A DNA stretch of 64,000 nt, taken from assembly GCF_001570605.1 (NCBI RefSeq), contig NZ_BBXG01000029.1, forward strand, positions 28,860 through 92,859. The letters are read 5' to 3'. Shown here in pieces: positions 1 through 7,961 of this stretch (positions are counted from its first letter, which is position 1; every line of letters begins with the position of its first letter). The position numbers and the translations under genes were made by a program. The stretch comes from Herbidospora cretacea. GTDB lineage: Bacteria > Actinomycetota > Actinomycetes > Streptosporangiales > Streptosporangiaceae. Under the pieces are notes generated by a model. It was not told the origin of the DNA and made no database searches. It saw only the letters and a program-made list of their open reading frames with translations.

Positions 1-2
1 GG

Positions 3-263
3 CGGGCCTGGTCCCTGGTGGCCGCCGGAGTCGGGCTGGTCGGGGTGGTGGCCGGGGGGCTCGCGCTGGCCCGGGCCCGGCGGAGGGGGACCGTCGTCGC
101 CCTGGGGGCGGGCCTGGCCGGGGCGGTCGTCGGGGGGCTGGTGGTGGCCGCCGCGGAAGGCGGGCCCGGCACCGGCTACGGCATCGTCGGCGGCTACCTG
201 GCGGTGGTCGTGGGGCTGGTCGCGATGGCTCTCGGCGGCCTGGCCAGGGTCCGCACCCGTTAG
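3..263 (+). CDS. C-terminal part of a small membrane protein (5' end outside window)
   Basis: The reading frame is open to the window edge and ends at a TAG at 261-263, so the start probably lies upstream; a GTG at 18 is the first possible start inside. The visible 86 codons encode alternating Gly/Ala/Val/Leu-rich hydrophobic segments, about three membrane spans, separated by a short basic loop (ARARRRG) and ending in a basic tail. No functional motif is recognisable. Its stop codon overlaps the cysN stop on the opposite strand, so the two genes converge. Confidence 0.45.
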   Translation, partial: RAWSLVAAGVGLVGVVAGGLALARARRRGTVVALGAGLAGAVVGGLVVAAAEGGPGTGYGIVGGYLAVVVGLVAMALGGLARVRTR

Positions 264-1417
264 GCGACCGAGATCATCCCGGCCGAGCGGGTCGCGCCGT
301 CGGCGGGGTCGATCAGCAGGCAGGCGCCCGTGGTCCGGCTGTCGCCGTAGTCGTCGACGGCCAGGTCGGCGGCGGTGCGGACGACCACGTCGCCGATGTC
401 GTTGATGCCGAGCGAGTCTCCCGGCCCGATCGACGAGACGACCGCCTGGACCGTCCGGGTGGTGTGCTTCACCAGGATCTTCTCGCCGACGCGCAGGTCC
501 TTCTCGTGCAGGTGGCAGACGGTGGCGTGGAGTTCGCGGGTCGCCGGGGGCGCGGTGGCCGCCGGGGCGATCAGGCAGCCCCGGGAGACGTCGAGGTCGT
601 CGGCCAGGCGGACCGCGATCGACTGGGGCGCCCAGGCCGTCGCGACGGGGTCGCCGAGCACGTCGATGCCGGTCACCGTGGTCGTGTGGCCGCCGGGCTG
701 GACGGTGACCCGCTCGCCGACGCGCAGGATGCCGCCGGTGAGCTGGCCGGCGTAGGCGCGGCGGCCCCGGGTCTTGATGACGTACTGGACCGGAAGGCGG
801 GCGGGGAGCGCGGTGAGGTCCTCGGAGACCTCGACCGTCTCCAGGAACTCCATGACGGTCGGGCCGGTGTGCCAGTCCATGTGGGCCGAGGGCACGACCA
901 CGTTGTCGCCGGTCAGCGCGGAGATCGGGATGGCGGTGACCTCGCCGGGGTAGTCGAGGTCACCGGCGATCCGGGCGAAGACCTCCTCCGACCAGCCGAC
1001 CAGGTCCATCTTGTTGACGGCCAGCACCAGGTGGGGCACCCGCAGCAGCCCGGCGACGTCGGCGTGCCGCCGGGTCTGGTCGGTCACGCCGTGGCGGGCG
1101 TCCACCACCAGGACGACCAGCGAGGCCGTCGACGCGCCGGTCACCATGTTGCGGGTGTACTGCACGTGGCCCGGGGTGTCGGCCAGGATGAAGCGGCGGC
1201 GCGGGGTGGCGAAGTAGCGGTAGGCGACGTCGATGGTGATGCCCTGTTCCCGTTCGGCCCGCAGGCCGTCGGTCAGCAGGGCCAGGTCGCTGGGCGAGGC
1301 GATCTTCTCCAGTTGGTCGGACATGACCGACTTGGAGTCGTGCAGGAGACGTCCGACCAGAGTGGACTTGCCGTCGTCGACGGAGCCGGCGGTGGCCAGC
1401 CGGAGCAGCGTGGACAT
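260..1417 (-). CDS. cysN: Sulfate adenylyltransferase GTPase subunit CysN
   Basis: CysN is the GTP-hydrolysing regulatory subunit that, with CysD, makes adenosine 5'-phosphosulfate (APS) from ATP and sulfate. The 385-residue protein has the EF-Tu-like G1 motif GSVDDGKS (11-18), the G3 DTPGH motif, the G4 NKMD motif and two downstream beta-barrel domains. There is no fused APS kinase at the C-terminus, and no cysC is seen in the window, so the final step to PAPS must use an APS kinase elsewhere. The ATG overlaps the cysD stop by one base (TGATG). It is the last gene of the minus-strand operon that begins with the encapsulin, so it is probably a cluster-dedicated copy supplying the sulfotransferase. 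Confidence 0.93.
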   Translation of the reverse strand: MSTLLRLATAGSVDDGKSTLVGRLLHDSKSVMSDQLEKIASPSDLALLTDGLRAEREQGITIDVAYRYFATPRRRFILADTPGHVQYTRNMVTGASTASLVVLVVDARHGVTDQTRRHADVAGLLRVPHLVLAVNKMDLVGWSEEVFARIAGDLDYPGEVTAIPISALTGDNVVVPSAHMDWHTGPTVMEFLETVEVSEDLTALPARLPVQYVIKTRGRRAYAGQLTGGILRVGERVTVQPGGHTTTVTGIDVLGDPVATAWAPQSIAVRLADDLDVSRGCLIAPAATAPPATRELHATVCHLHEKDLRVGEKILVKHTTRTVQAVVSSIGPGDSLGINDIGDVVVRTAADLAVDDYGDSRTTGACLLIDPADGATRSAGMISVA

Positions 1418-2316
1418 CAGAAATACCCTTCTCGTTTGCGGTCCTCCATGGCGGCCTCGGCCAGCCGGTCGTCGGCCCGGGTCGCGCCGCGCTCGGTGAT
1501 CCGCGACGCCGCGATCTCCGCGATCACCTCCAGCGGGGTGCGGGCGGCCGACTCGACCGCGCCGGTGCAGGACATGTCGCCGACCGTCCGGTAGCGGACC
1601 GTCCGGCGGACCAGCCGTTCGTCGTGGCCGCCCCACGAACCGGGGCAGAGCCACATGCCGCGCCGGTCGAACACGTCGCGCTCGTGGGCGTAGTAGATCG
1701 GCGGCAAGGCGATGTCCTCGGCCGCGATGTACTGCCAGACGTCGAGTTCCGTCCAGTTGGACAGCGGGAAGACGCGCACGTGCTCGCCGGGCGTGTGGCG
1801 GCCGTTGTAGAGGTTCCACAGCTCGGGGCGCTGGCGGCGGGGGTCCCAGCCGCCGAACTCGTCGCGCAGCGAGAACACCCGCTCCTTGGCGCGGGCCTTC
1901 TCCTCGTCGCGCCGGCCGCCGCCGAAGACGGCGTCGTGGCCGCCCGACTCGATGGCGTCGAGCAGCGGCGTGGTCTGGAGCCCGTTCCGTTCCGGCACGT
2001 CCGGCAGCGCGCCCCGGTCGATGTAGTCCTGCACCGAGGCGACGTTCAGCCGCAGGCCCTCGGTGACCCGGTCGCGGAAGGCGATGACCTCGGGGAAGTT
2101 GTGGCCGGTGTCGACGTGCAGGAGGGGGAACGGCAGCGGCGCGGGGGTGAAGGCCTTCAGCGCCAGGTGCAGCATGACGATGGAGTCCTTGCCGCCCGAG
2201 AAGAGCAGCACGGGGCGTTCGAACTCGCCGGCGGTCTCGCGGATGATGTGGACGGCCTCGGCCTCCAGCGTCCGCAGGTGGGTGGTGGCGGCCATCTCCA
2301 GTGTCGGGGTCGGCAT
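1417..2316 (-). CDS. cysD: Sulfate adenylyltransferase catalytic subunit CysD
   Basis: CysD is the catalytic PP-loop subunit of ATP sulfurylase, partner of CysN. At 299 residues it is close to the family's usual 300. The pyrophosphate-binding SGGKDS motif lies at 40-45, followed by the family signatures RRDEEKARAKERVFS and PLSNWTELDVW. The start ATG at 2316 overlaps the stop of the LysZ-LysK gene (TGATG), and its own stop overlaps cysN, so the three are translationally coupled. The placement in a sulfotransferase operon, rather than beside cysH or cysI genes, points to sulfate activation for a secondary metabolite. Confidence 0.95.
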   Translation of the reverse strand: MPTPTLEMAATTHLRTLEAEAVHIIRETAGEFERPVLLFSGGKDSIVMLHLALKAFTPAPLPFPLLHVDTGHNFPEVIAFRDRVTEGLRLNVASVQDYIDRGALPDVPERNGLQTTPLLDAIESGGHDAVFGGGRRDEEKARAKERVFSLRDEFGGWDPRRQRPELWNLYNGRHTPGEHVRVFPLSNWTELDVWQYIAAEDIALPPIYYAHERDVFDRRGMWLCPGSWGGHDERLVRRTVRYRTVGDMSCTGAVESAARTPLEVIAEIAASRITERGATRADDRLAEAAMEDRKREGYF

Positions 2317-4199
2317 CAGGCGGCCCTCCTCATCGTCTGGGTCCCGGCGGCGATCCATTCGGCGACCGCCCGCGACAGGACCGCGCGGGCCCGCCGGTAC
2401 TCGCCCGCCTCCAGGTGCTCGTGGGGGGTGTGGTCGAGCTTGGCGTCGCCGGGGCCGTAGGCCACCATCGGCACCCCCTGCCAGGTCGTGGCCAGGGTGT
2501 TCATGTCGCTGGACCCCTTCTTGGCGAGGAACCGGTTGACCACGCCCTCGGCCCGGAAGGCCCGCGAGAAGGCCTTGACCAGCGGGCTGGTCCGGGCGGT
2601 CAGGTGACCGGGGGTGGCCCGGAGCACCTCGACCTCGACGGGATGGGCGACCTCCCGCAGGTGGCGGACGAGGTCGTCGAGCGACATCGTCGAGGGGACG
2701 CGGACGTCCACGACCGCCTCCCCGCGCTGCACGTCGCCGCCGTTGACGGCGTGGATCCCCAGCACGGCCAGCAGGGCGTCGGGGCCCTCCTCGGCCAGGC
2801 TCGCCCGCAGCCGGGCGAGCACGTCGACCATCTGGTCGGCGGCCGTGGTGACGCCCTGACCGGCGGTGTGCCCGACGGGGTCGGCGACGCCGATCCGGAC
2901 CTTCAGCAGGCCGTAGTAGCCGATGGTGAGCGCGCCCGCGCCCGACGGCTCCCCGATGATGACGGCGTCGGCCCGGTAGTGGTCGCGGACGAAGAACGCG
3001 CCCGCCGAGGTGATCTCCTCCTCGACCGCGCCGACCACCCTGACCTGGGTGTCCGGCGGGACGTCGAGGTCGTGCAGGGTCTCCAGGTAGGCGACCAGGC
3101 TGCCCTTGGCGTCGACGCAGCCACGCCCCGAGAGGGTGCCCCCGTCCCACCGGACCGGCCAGCGGTGGGGGACGGTGTCGAGGTGGCCGAGCATGAGGAG
3201 GCTGCGGCGGCCCGACCCCTTCCAGGCCACGAGGTTGCCGGCCTCGTCGACCTCGGCGTCGATGCCGCGTTCGTGGCACCATCCGGCCAGGTAGTCGGCC
3301 AGCTCGCGTTCGTCCCGCGACACCGAGGAGATCTCCACGGCGCGGGTGAGCAGGGTCAGGTCGTCGGCGGGCGGGTCGGCCCGCCAGAACCGGGTCCCGG
3401 CCTCCAGCGAGTGGGGCCCGGTGATGGCGACGTCGGCGGTCCCGTCGAGGGCGATCTCGGCCGCGCGGACCTTCTGCCGCATGCGGCCCCGGGCGAAGCG
3501 CAGGCCCTCGCCCCGGGCGACGTCGGGGATCCCCGACGTGTCGGCGGCGGGGTCGGCCAGCAGGCCCGGCGTGCCGGTGACCAGCCGCAGGTGGTCGGCG
3601 CCGAGCGCGTTGGCCAGCTCGGCGGCCAGCACGTCGGCGTCGACGTTCAGCGGCGGGCCTCCGTCCGCGGCGGCGGCCGGAGGGGCCACGCAGACGACGT
3701 CGAACGCGTCGAGCAGCTGGGCCAGGCACCCGGTCGCGACCTCGGACACGGTCCCGGCCCGGTGGTCCCTGACGATCACCGACCGGCCTCCCTCGACCGC
3801 TCGCAGCGGCGGGTTGGGCCGGGCCGTCACCAGCGAACCGGCGTGGGCGGTCGAGGTGAAGCAGGTCAGCCCGCGTGAGGTCAGCGCCTCGCGGACGCGG
3901 GGCAGGGTGACCCGCTCGTAGGCGGCCACGATGTGGTCCATCTCCTCGGGCGGGCAGTAGCGCGCCGTGGCGCCGTTCTTCAGGTCGAGGCTGCGGACCG
4001 GGCGTCCGATCGCCTCGTAGTGGGCCGCGATGCCGGCCGCGCCGCCCGCCACCAGGAGGATCTTCGCGCCGCGGCCGCGCAGGCGGGCCACTTCGTCGAA
4101 GACCGTCTCATGGGCGAGGCTCGCGCTGCCGATCTTGACAACGTAGAGGGCCGCCGTATGGGTGGTGGCGACCTCGCCGAGCACAGACACGAAATTCAC
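2316..4199 (-). CDS. LysZ-LysK fusion: AmCP-bound aminoacyl kinase plus releasing M20 peptidase
   Basis: One uninterrupted frame of 627 residues joins two enzymes that are usually separate. Residues 1-275 resemble LysZ/ArgB amino acid kinases: catalytic Lys in YVVKIG (about 22), a degenerate glycine loop VAGGAAG (50-56), PPLNVDAD (182-189) and the RMRQKVRAAE lysine (about 243). Residues 280-627 are an M20 metallopeptidase like LysK: GHLDTVP (His339, Asp341), Asp363, VEEE (392-395), GEPSG (416-420) and the C-terminal TPHEHLEAGEY (His593). In LysW systems LysZ phosphorylates the side carboxylate of the carrier-bound residue, and LysK cuts the finished amino acid off LysW. The GTG at 4199 overlaps the SDR stop (GTGA); a second GTG at 4190 has better spacing to AGAGGAG. 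No stop or frameshift separates the halves. Confidence 0.88.
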   Translation of the reverse strand: MNFVSVLGEVATTHTAALYVVKIGSASLAHETVFDEVARLRGRGAKILLVAGGAAGIAAHYEAIGRPVRSLDLKNGATARYCPPEEMDHIVAAYERVTLPRVREALTSRGLTCFTSTAHAGSLVTARPNPPLRAVEGGRSVIVRDHRAGTVSEVATGCLAQLLDAFDVVCVAPPAAAADGGPPLNVDADVLAAELANALGADHLRLVTGTPGLLADPAADTSGIPDVARGEGLRFARGRMRQKVRAAEIALDGTADVAITGPHSLEAGTRFWRADPPADDLTLLTRAVEISSVSRDERELADYLAGWCHERGIDAEVDEAGNLVAWKGSGRRSLLMLGHLDTVPHRWPVRWDGGTLSGRGCVDAKGSLVAYLETLHDLDVPPDTQVRVVGAVEEEITSAGAFFVRDHYRADAVIIGEPSGAGALTIGYYGLLKVRIGVADPVGHTAGQGVTTAADQMVDVLARLRASLAEEGPDALLAVLGIHAVNGGDVQRGEAVVDVRVPSTMSLDDLVRHLREVAHPVEVEVLRATPGHLTARTSPLVKAFSRAFRAEGVVNRFLAKKGSSDMNTLATTWQGVPMVAYGPGDAKLDHTPHEHLEAGEYRRARAVLSRAVAEWIAAGTQTMRRAA

Positions 4200-4963
4200 A
4201 CTCCTCTGGTGTTGCCGCCGTCGGCGACGAAGACCGTCCCGGTGACGTAGGAGGCCTGGTCGCTGACGAGGAAGGCGGCCAGGGCGCCGAAGTCGTCGAC
4301 GTCCCCGATCCGGCCCAGCGGGATCCGCCGGGCGACCTGGGCCAGCTCGTCCTCGACGGCGTCGCCGAACTGCTCGTCCAGGATCGGGGTCCGATGGAAG
4401 CCGGGGGCCAGCACGTTCACCGTCACCCCGCTCGCTCCCAGCGCGCCGACCAGGCCCTTCATGTAGCCGAGCAGGCCCAGCCGGGCCACCGACGACAGGC
4501 CGCTCTCGGGGTGGGGCTGCTTGACCGACTCGGAGGCGATCATCAGCACCCTGCCCCAGCCGCCCTTCTTGAGGTGGGGCAGCGCGGCCAGGGTCAGCGC
4601 GATGTGCGGGATCAGGTTGGCGTCGAGGGCGGCGCGGTAGTCGGCCACGCCGAACGCGTCGACCGGGCCGAACGGCACGCCGCCCGAGTTGGTCACGATG
4701 ATGTCGATGCCGCCCAGGGTGGCGGCGGTGTCGCGGACCCAGGCGGCGGCGGCGTTCTCGTCGCACAGGTCCACCGGGACGCTCAGCACGTCGCCGTCGC
4801 CCATCGCGCTCACCTCGACGTGGGCGCGGGCCAGCTTGCCGGGGTCGCGTCCGCAGATGGCGACGCTGGCCCCCTCGGCGGCCAGGGCCTTGGCGACGCC
4901 CAGGCCGAGGCCGCTGCTGGAGCAGGCCACCATGGCGACGCGCCCTTTGAGCCGCAGATCCAT
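4196..4963 (-). CDS. Atypical short-chain dehydrogenase/reductase of the AmCP operon
   Basis: This 255-residue SDR has the NAD(P)-binding Rossmann loop SSSGLGLG (15-22) and NSGG (92-95). It keeps the catalytic-position Ser144 (IASES), but the expected YxxxK is SxxxR (Ser157, Arg161). SDRs with this change form a known subgroup whose chemistry is poorly defined. Position between the sulfotransferase and LysZ-LysK makes it the best candidate to reduce the ketone created by the transketolase on the LysW-bound intermediate. The start ATG at 4963 follows GGGGAAAG. It could also be a non-catalytic partner or a dehydrogenase using another proton donor. Confidence 0.85.
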   Translation of the reverse strand: MDLRLKGRVAMVACSSSGLGLGVAKALAAEGASVAICGRDPGKLARAHVEVSAMGDGDVLSVPVDLCDENAAAAWVRDTAATLGGIDIIVTNSGGVPFGPVDAFGVADYRAALDANLIPHIALTLAALPHLKKGGWGRVLMIASESVKQPHPESGLSSVARLGLLGYMKGLVGALGASGVTVNVLAPGFHRTPILDEQFGDAVEDELAQVARRIPLGRIGDVDDFGALAAFLVSDQASYVTGTVFVADGGNTRGV

Positions 4964-4973
4964 GACTTTCCCC

Positions 4974-5888
4974 TCAGGTCAGAATCGGATAGCCGTACCG
5001 GCCGAGCAGCGGGAGCGCGGGGCCGGTGGCGGCGGCGCGGGCGTGGGCCGGCAGGCCCGTGCGCCAGCGCTCGTCGGCGCGGATGCGCGCCGGACCGGCC
5101 GACAGCCGGTCGGGGTTGCCGGTGACCGTGTGGTTCACGCTCAGCACGACGTTGCCGTCCGCGTCGGCGGGCGGCTCGTCGTCGAGACCGGCGAAGGAGA
5201 GCACCCGGGCGAGCGTCCCGCGCGGGTCGCGGCACAGGTCCTCGTGGCGGACCCGCAGGTAGCGGTCGGGCGCGGCGTGGCCGGACAGTTCGGAGGCCAG
5301 GTTGAAGCCGGTCCAGAAGCCGCTGCTGCGCGCGGGGCTCATCGGGTCGATGTAGTCCTTGGCCTTCGCGTAGGAGAAGGCGGTCGCGCGCGGGTCGCGG
5401 ACCATGTGCAGCACCTTCACGTCGAGGTCGGCGCGGCCCAGCAGGGCCGCCGCCTCGGCCGGGAACTTCGAGCCGTCGACGATGAGGCGCTCGCCGCCGT
5501 GCGCGGCGAGGGTCCGGTAGATCGCGGCGGTACGGCCGACCGCCTGCGCCACCCCCGGAGCCGTGGCGGTCCGGCCGGTCGACTCGGCGATCCGGTCGCG
5601 CGTGTGGCGGGTGCGGAGCAGCGCCCGCTGCTGGAGCGTCATCAGCCGCGCCTCGCCCAGCCGATCACCACCGGTGGAGGTGATCACCTTCGACCACAGG
5701 TCGCAGGCGGTGACGTCGGCGCCGCAGCCGCAGGTGGAGTTGGTGCCGGCCTTGAGGATGCCGTTCTGCCACAGGTAGTGCAGCTCGCCGACGTGCAGCA
5801 CGCCGGGCAGCTCGCCTAGGACGTTGCCGAGCATGGTGCTGCCGCTGCGCAGCCAGCCGGTGATGTAGAGGACGCGCGGCTCACCCAT
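4974..5888 (-). CDS. PAPS-dependent sulfotransferase
   Basis: This 304-residue protein has the 5'-phosphosulfate-binding loop TGWLRSGST (10-18) and the 3'-phosphate-binding segment VLHMVRDPRATAFS (about 159-172, with the usual Arg and Ser). It should transfer sulfate from PAPS to a hydroxyl. A small cysteine cluster (CGCG at 53-56 and Cys62) is unusual and could bind metal or form disulfides. The gene overlaps the encapsulin stop by 8 bases, and its operon carries cysD and cysN, which supply activated sulfate. By analogy with vazabitide and azinomycin pathways, where sulfate elimination drives aziridine formation, the sulfate may be a leaving group; that is inference. It is a prime cargo candidate for the shell. 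Confidence 0.9.
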   Translation of the reverse strand: MGEPRVLYITGWLRSGSTMLGNVLGELPGVLHVGELHYLWQNGILKAGTNSTCGCGADVTACDLWSKVITSTGGDRLGEARLMTLQQRALLRTRHTRDRIAESTGRTATAPGVAQAVGRTAAIYRTLAAHGGERLIVDGSKFPAEAAALLGRADLDVKVLHMVRDPRATAFSYAKAKDYIDPMSPARSSGFWTGFNLASELSGHAAPDRYLRVRHEDLCRDPRGTLARVLSFAGLDDEPPADADGNVVLSVNHTVTGNPDRLSAGPARIRADERWRTGLPAHARAAATGPALPLLGRYGYPILT

Positions 5889-6705
5889 GCCACTTCACCG
5901 CCATCAGGTGCTGCGGCAGGTGCACCGCCAGCCCGATCCGGGAGGTGGCCCTGACCGCGCCGGGAACCAGCTCGATCGAGGCGACGCCCGGCATGAGCAG
6001 CGTGCAGGCGGCCCGGAAGTCGCCCATGAGCAGGGTGTCCTTCGGCATCATGCGGGTCCGCGAGACGGTGATGCCGGAGTTCTGGAACCGGGCCAGCAGG
6101 TCGTCGCGGACCATCTTCCAGTACGTCTCGGGATGCGCCACCACGCCGTCGCAGGAGCCGCCGGTCTCCTCGATCTCCCCGGCGGCCCGGGTGACGGTGG
6201 TGGCCAGGTCGTCGTGGCTCTCCGCCGAGCGGCTGCCCGGCAGACCCAGCAGGCCGGTGATGGCCCCGTCGGCGGTGCCGTGCAGCAGGGACTCGTTCTC
6301 GACGACGGAGAGACGTACCAGAACGCGGTAGTCCACATAGGCGGCGAGCAGCGCGGGATCGGCGGCGACGCCGTCGGGGAGCGGGACCTCGACGGAGAGG
6401 TCGGTCAGCGGCGCTTTCATCAGCCGGGGCGCGAAAGCGGCCTCCGGGGTGGCGTCATAAGCGGTTCCGGCGCTCTCCAGCCGGCCTTTCGGCGGTTCGT
6501 GGACGTAGGCGACGGAATCGTCGGCGACGTCGGCCGTCTTCAGCAGGTGCCGGACGGTGTAGCGCGGCCGGGCCGCGAACAGCGGGAACGCGGCCGGAAG
6601 GTGCAGGTCGAACGGGACCGCGCGGGCCCCGGCGGCCACCTCGGCGGCGAACCGCTCCCCGGGCGACCCCAGAGCCGGGAGTTCTTGCAGGGCTGTCGCT
6701 CGCAT
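5881..6705 (-). CDS. HK97-fold shell protein, family 3 (natural-product) encapsulin-like
   Basis: The 274-residue protein matches encapsulin-type HK97 shell proteins by architecture. Hallmarks are the spine-helix start ENESLLHGTADGAITGLLGLPG region (136-157, compare EDEVIFRGCEKSGVKGLL of Thermotoga encapsulin), the A-domain HPETYWKMVRDDLL helix (191-204), and the closing block SRTRMMPKDTLLMGDF followed by ALP-type beta strands to the C-terminal LMAVKWHG. Length fits the 260-300 residue shell proteins. No phage genes (portal, protease, terminase) are nearby, arguing against a prophage capsid. It is first in an operon with sulfotransferase, SDR and LysZ-LysK and faces lysW, the context described for family 3 encapsulins. 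The ATG at 6705 has an AGGAGGG ribosome site. Expected role: a self-assembling compartment around one or more pathway enzymes. No cargo-loading peptide could be identified by eye. Confidence 0.85.
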   Translation of the reverse strand: MRATALQELPALGSPGERFAAEVAAGARAVPFDLHLPAAFPLFAARPRYTVRHLLKTADVADDSVAYVHEPPKGRLESAGTAYDATPEAAFAPRLMKAPLTDLSVEVPLPDGVAADPALLAAYVDYRVLVRLSVVENESLLHGTADGAITGLLGLPGSRSAESHDDLATTVTRAAGEIEETGGSCDGVVAHPETYWKMVRDDLLARFQNSGITVSRTRMMPKDTLLMGDFRAACTLLMPGVASIELVPGAVRATSRIGLAVHLPQHLMAVKWHG

Positions 6706-6930
6706 GAGCCCTCCTAATGGGATATACGACTCCAGCCGAGCTTAATAATTCACCGAATACATTTCTTCCGTCCGGCGAGTAGGAGCGCTTATGCTCTGAG
6801 GACGACGTGTTTATATGGCCCCCGATAAGCGCGGGAATTCACTTCGATCGGCAACCCTTATTGGCGATTCACCGCCGATTCTGGTTACGGTTGAAATGCC
6901 GAAATTCCCCCGACGACAGAGGGACGAGCC
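6706..6930. promoter_or_regulatory. Divergent promoter region between encapsulin and lysW operons
   Basis: This 225-bp gap is much more AT-rich than the flanking genes and separates two operons transcribed away from each other, so it must carry both promoters. A weak sigma70-like pair for the lysW side could be TTGGCG (6861-6866) with a TTACGG/TACGGT box near 6885-6891, but spacing is long and I do not trust it. No clear inverted repeat was seen, and the TTACC-N17-GGTAA operator found at 13937 and 15481 is absent. Confidence 0.6.
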
Positions 6931-7113
6931 ATGCAGAACGTTGTGAACGCCCCCGAGTGTCCCGAGTGCGCGGCACAGGTCTCCATCGACGCCGACGCCC
7001 GGGTGAGCGAGATCGTCGAATGCCTCGACTGCCGCAGTGAACTGGAGATCGCCTCCGTCACGCCGCCGTCCCTGACGATCGCCCCCGAGGTCGAGGAGGA
7101 CTGGGGAGAGTGA
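6931..7113 (+). CDS. lysW: LysW-type amino-group carrier protein (AmCP)
   Basis: This 60-residue acidic protein has two zinc-binding pairs, CPEC (Cys10, Cys13) and CLDC (Cys31, Cys34), and the diagnostic C-terminus EDWGE (56-60). In LysW systems the gamma-carboxyl of the final Glu forms an amide with the alpha-amino group of a substrate amino acid. This protects the amine and presents an acidic surface to the pathway enzymes. The ATG at 6931 has GAGGGACG upstream. Adjacent lysX and lysY homologues confirm the role. The clustering with transketolase and sulfotransferase rather than lysine or arginine genes indicates secondary metabolism. Confidence 0.95.
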   Translation: MQNVVNAPECPECAAQVSIDADARVSEIVECLDCRSELEIASVTPPSLTIAPEVEEDWGE

Positions 7114-7961
7114 TGAACTCCGACACCCGCCTCGCCGTGCTCGCGTCACGGGTGCGGTTCGAGGAGAAGCAGATCATGGCCGCGCTCGACCGGCGCGGCG
7201 TCTCGTTCGTCCACCTCGATCCCCGGTCGCTCGTCGTCAGCGACGACACGCGCCAGGACCTGACGGTGCTCAACCGCGAGATCGGGCACTACCGGGCCCT
7301 CTACGCCGCCAGTGCGCTGGAGTCGGCGGGGGCGGCGGTCCTCAACACCGCCGCCGCCACCCACGTCAGCGGCGACAAGTGGCTGACGACCTCGGCTCTC
7401 ATGGCCAAGGGCCTGCCGACCCCCCGCACGGCCCTGGCCATGACGCCGGAGGCGGCCCACGACGCCCTCGACCAGATCGGCTACCCGGCCGTGGTGAAAC
7501 CGCTGGTCGGCTCGTGGGGACGCCTGGTCACCGCGATCCCCGACCGGGCCACCGCCGTGGGGATCCTCGAACACGTCGCGGCGCTGCCCTCGCCCCAGCA
7601 GCACATCGTCTACGTGCAGGAACTCGTCGAGAAGGCCGACCGGGACATCCGGGTGCTGGTCGTCGGCGGGGAGGCGCTGGGCGCGACCTACCGGCGCGGC
7701 GACGAGTGGCGCACCAACGTCGCCCGCGGCGCCGTGTCCGTGAAGTGCGACCTGACCAACGTCCACGCGAAGCTCGCCGTGGCCGCCGCCGAGGCGGTGG
7801 GCGCCGAGATCGCTGGGGTCGACCTGCTGGAGGACGCCGACGGCCACCTGACGGTGCTGGAGGTCAACGACCGGGTCGAGTTCCGGGGCTTCCAGGACGC
7901 CCACGAGATCGACGTCGCCGACGTCATCGCCTCCTACGCGATCGCGAGGGCAGAGGCATGA
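7113..7961 (+). CDS. lysX: LysX-type ATP-grasp ligase loading LysW
   Basis: LysX enzymes ligate an amino acid (glutamate or alpha-aminoadipate) to the C-terminal Glu of LysW with ATP. The 282-residue protein shows ATP-grasp features: GDKWLT (87-92), the ATP-binding VVKPLVGSWGRL (127-138) and the metal-binding block near LEVNDRVEFRG at the C-terminus. The ATG at 7113 gives a TGATG overlap with lysW and has GGGGAGAG upstream; a GTG at 7110 is an alternative. In described AmCP metabolite pathways the substrate is glutamate, which I infer here from the pathway layout. Confidence 0.93.
   Translation: MNSDTRLAVLASRVRFEEKQIMAALDRRGVSFVHLDPRSLVVSDDTRQDLTVLNREIGHYRALYAASALESAGAAVLNTAAATHVSGDKWLTTSALMAKGLPTPRTALAMTPEAAHDALDQIGYPAVVKPLVGSWGRLVTAIPDRATAVGILEHVAALPSPQQHIVYVQELVEKADRDIRVLVVGGEALGATYRRGDEWRTNVARGAVSVKCDLTNVHAKLAVAAAEAVGAEIAGVDLLEDADGHLTVLEVNDRVEFRGFQDAHEIDVADVIASYAIARAEA

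Noticed and set aside
2301..3878. A 525-codon plus-strand frame opposite LysZ-LysK
   Set aside because: Low-complexity Gly/Val/Asp-rich translation without motifs, fully covered by the well-supported minus-strand gene.
5881..6705. Prophage major capsid gene
   Set aside because: The HK97 fold also fits a phage capsid, but no portal, protease, tail or terminase genes are near, and the operon partners are biosynthetic.
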